Shown here in pieces: positions 5,900 through 6,024 of a DNA stretch of 6,024 bases (its first letter is position 1; each line of letters opens with the position of its first letter). The position numbers were made by a program, and so were the translations under genes. The stretch lies in NCBI GenBank assembly GCA_024223125.1, contig JAAEOP010000146.1:1-6024 (forward strand). The letters are read 5' to 3'. The notes beneath the pieces are model-generated. The model did not search any database. It was not told where the DNA came from and worked only from the letters and a program-made list of their open reading frames with translations. The stretch is from Chloroflexota bacterium (GTDB taxonomy: Bacteria; Chloroflexota; Anaerolineae; Promineifilales; Promineifilaceae).

Positions 5900-5959
5900 A
5901 AATATCCTATGCGTTCTCCAATAATCATCACTTGCTCAATTCCCCGATCTGGATATTAT

Positions 5960-5990
5960 TTAATACATATTAAATGTTTATATGTATTAA
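5960..5990. promoter_or_regulatory. Perfect 11-bp dyad, operator-like
   Basis: TTAATACATAT (5960-5970) and its exact reverse complement ATATGTATTAA (5980-5990) flank a 9-base spacer (TAAATGTTT). The region is very AT-rich against its surroundings. The geometry fits a binding site for a dimeric repressor near a promoter for a gene starting beyond the right edge, though neither gene nor regulator is in view. From 5756 to the window end I find no convincing gene; the only open frames are under about 25 codons. Confidence 0.5.
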
Positions 5991-6024
5991 CAATGACCCT
6001 AATGAGTCTTTGATCAATGTCATC

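Noticed and set aside
5875..5928. Minus-strand 17-codon mini-ORF (MIIGERIGYLGDVPSPH)
   Set aside because: It is too short, its 3' half is the GC-rich hairpin, and there is no context to support translation.

Overview
This is a bacterial window of mid-range base composition dominated by one restriction-modification (RM) module. The organism cannot be fixed from the sequence alone. The ABC-transporter ATPase tail at the left edge is of the MacB/FtsX-associated type common in Bacillota and also found in Chloroflexota. The window also carries an iterated palindrome, ACGGCCGT (usually AAACGGCCGTTT or AACGGCCGTT), that looks like a genome-signature repeat. A Chloroflexota-like host is a weak guess from these two hints, not a conclusion.

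Layout. Bases 1-273 (+) are the C-terminal 90 residues of an ABC ATPase. Bases 274-513 are a G-rich gene-free spacer with two full palindromes and two small hairpins. Two minus-strand genes follow in transcription order, 5258->2214 and 2217->514, overlapping by four bases (ATGA). The first encodes a 1014-residue fused nuclease, N6-adenine methyltransferase and target-recognition protein. The second encodes a separate 567-residue gamma-class N6-adenine methyltransferase. Bases 5259-5569 hold the putative RM promoter region, a strong hairpin built on the palindrome and a second palindrome copy. Bases 5570-5755 (+) look coding but have no clear start and no recognisable family. Bases 5756-6024 have no convincing gene but contain three inverted repeats, including a perfect 11-bp dyad.

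How the genes work together. The domain order, sizes, PD-X13-EAK nuclease motif and separate companion methylase match the Eco57I/AcuI type IIG architecture. In that architecture the large protein cuts a short distance from an asymmetric site and methylates one strand, while the small methylase protects the host by modifying the site. The target sequence cannot be read from the protein by eye. No controller (C) gene, specificity subunit or Vsr-type gene is visible.

The most unusual features are the dense ACGGCCGT palindrome (nine exact octamers in 6 kb, in spacers and inside the RM genes), a 15-bp direct repeat carrying it that brackets the RM module, and the dyad-rich right end next to an orphan coding remnant. 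The RM system itself is a good match to a known class, and I see no clear evidence of an entirely new system.
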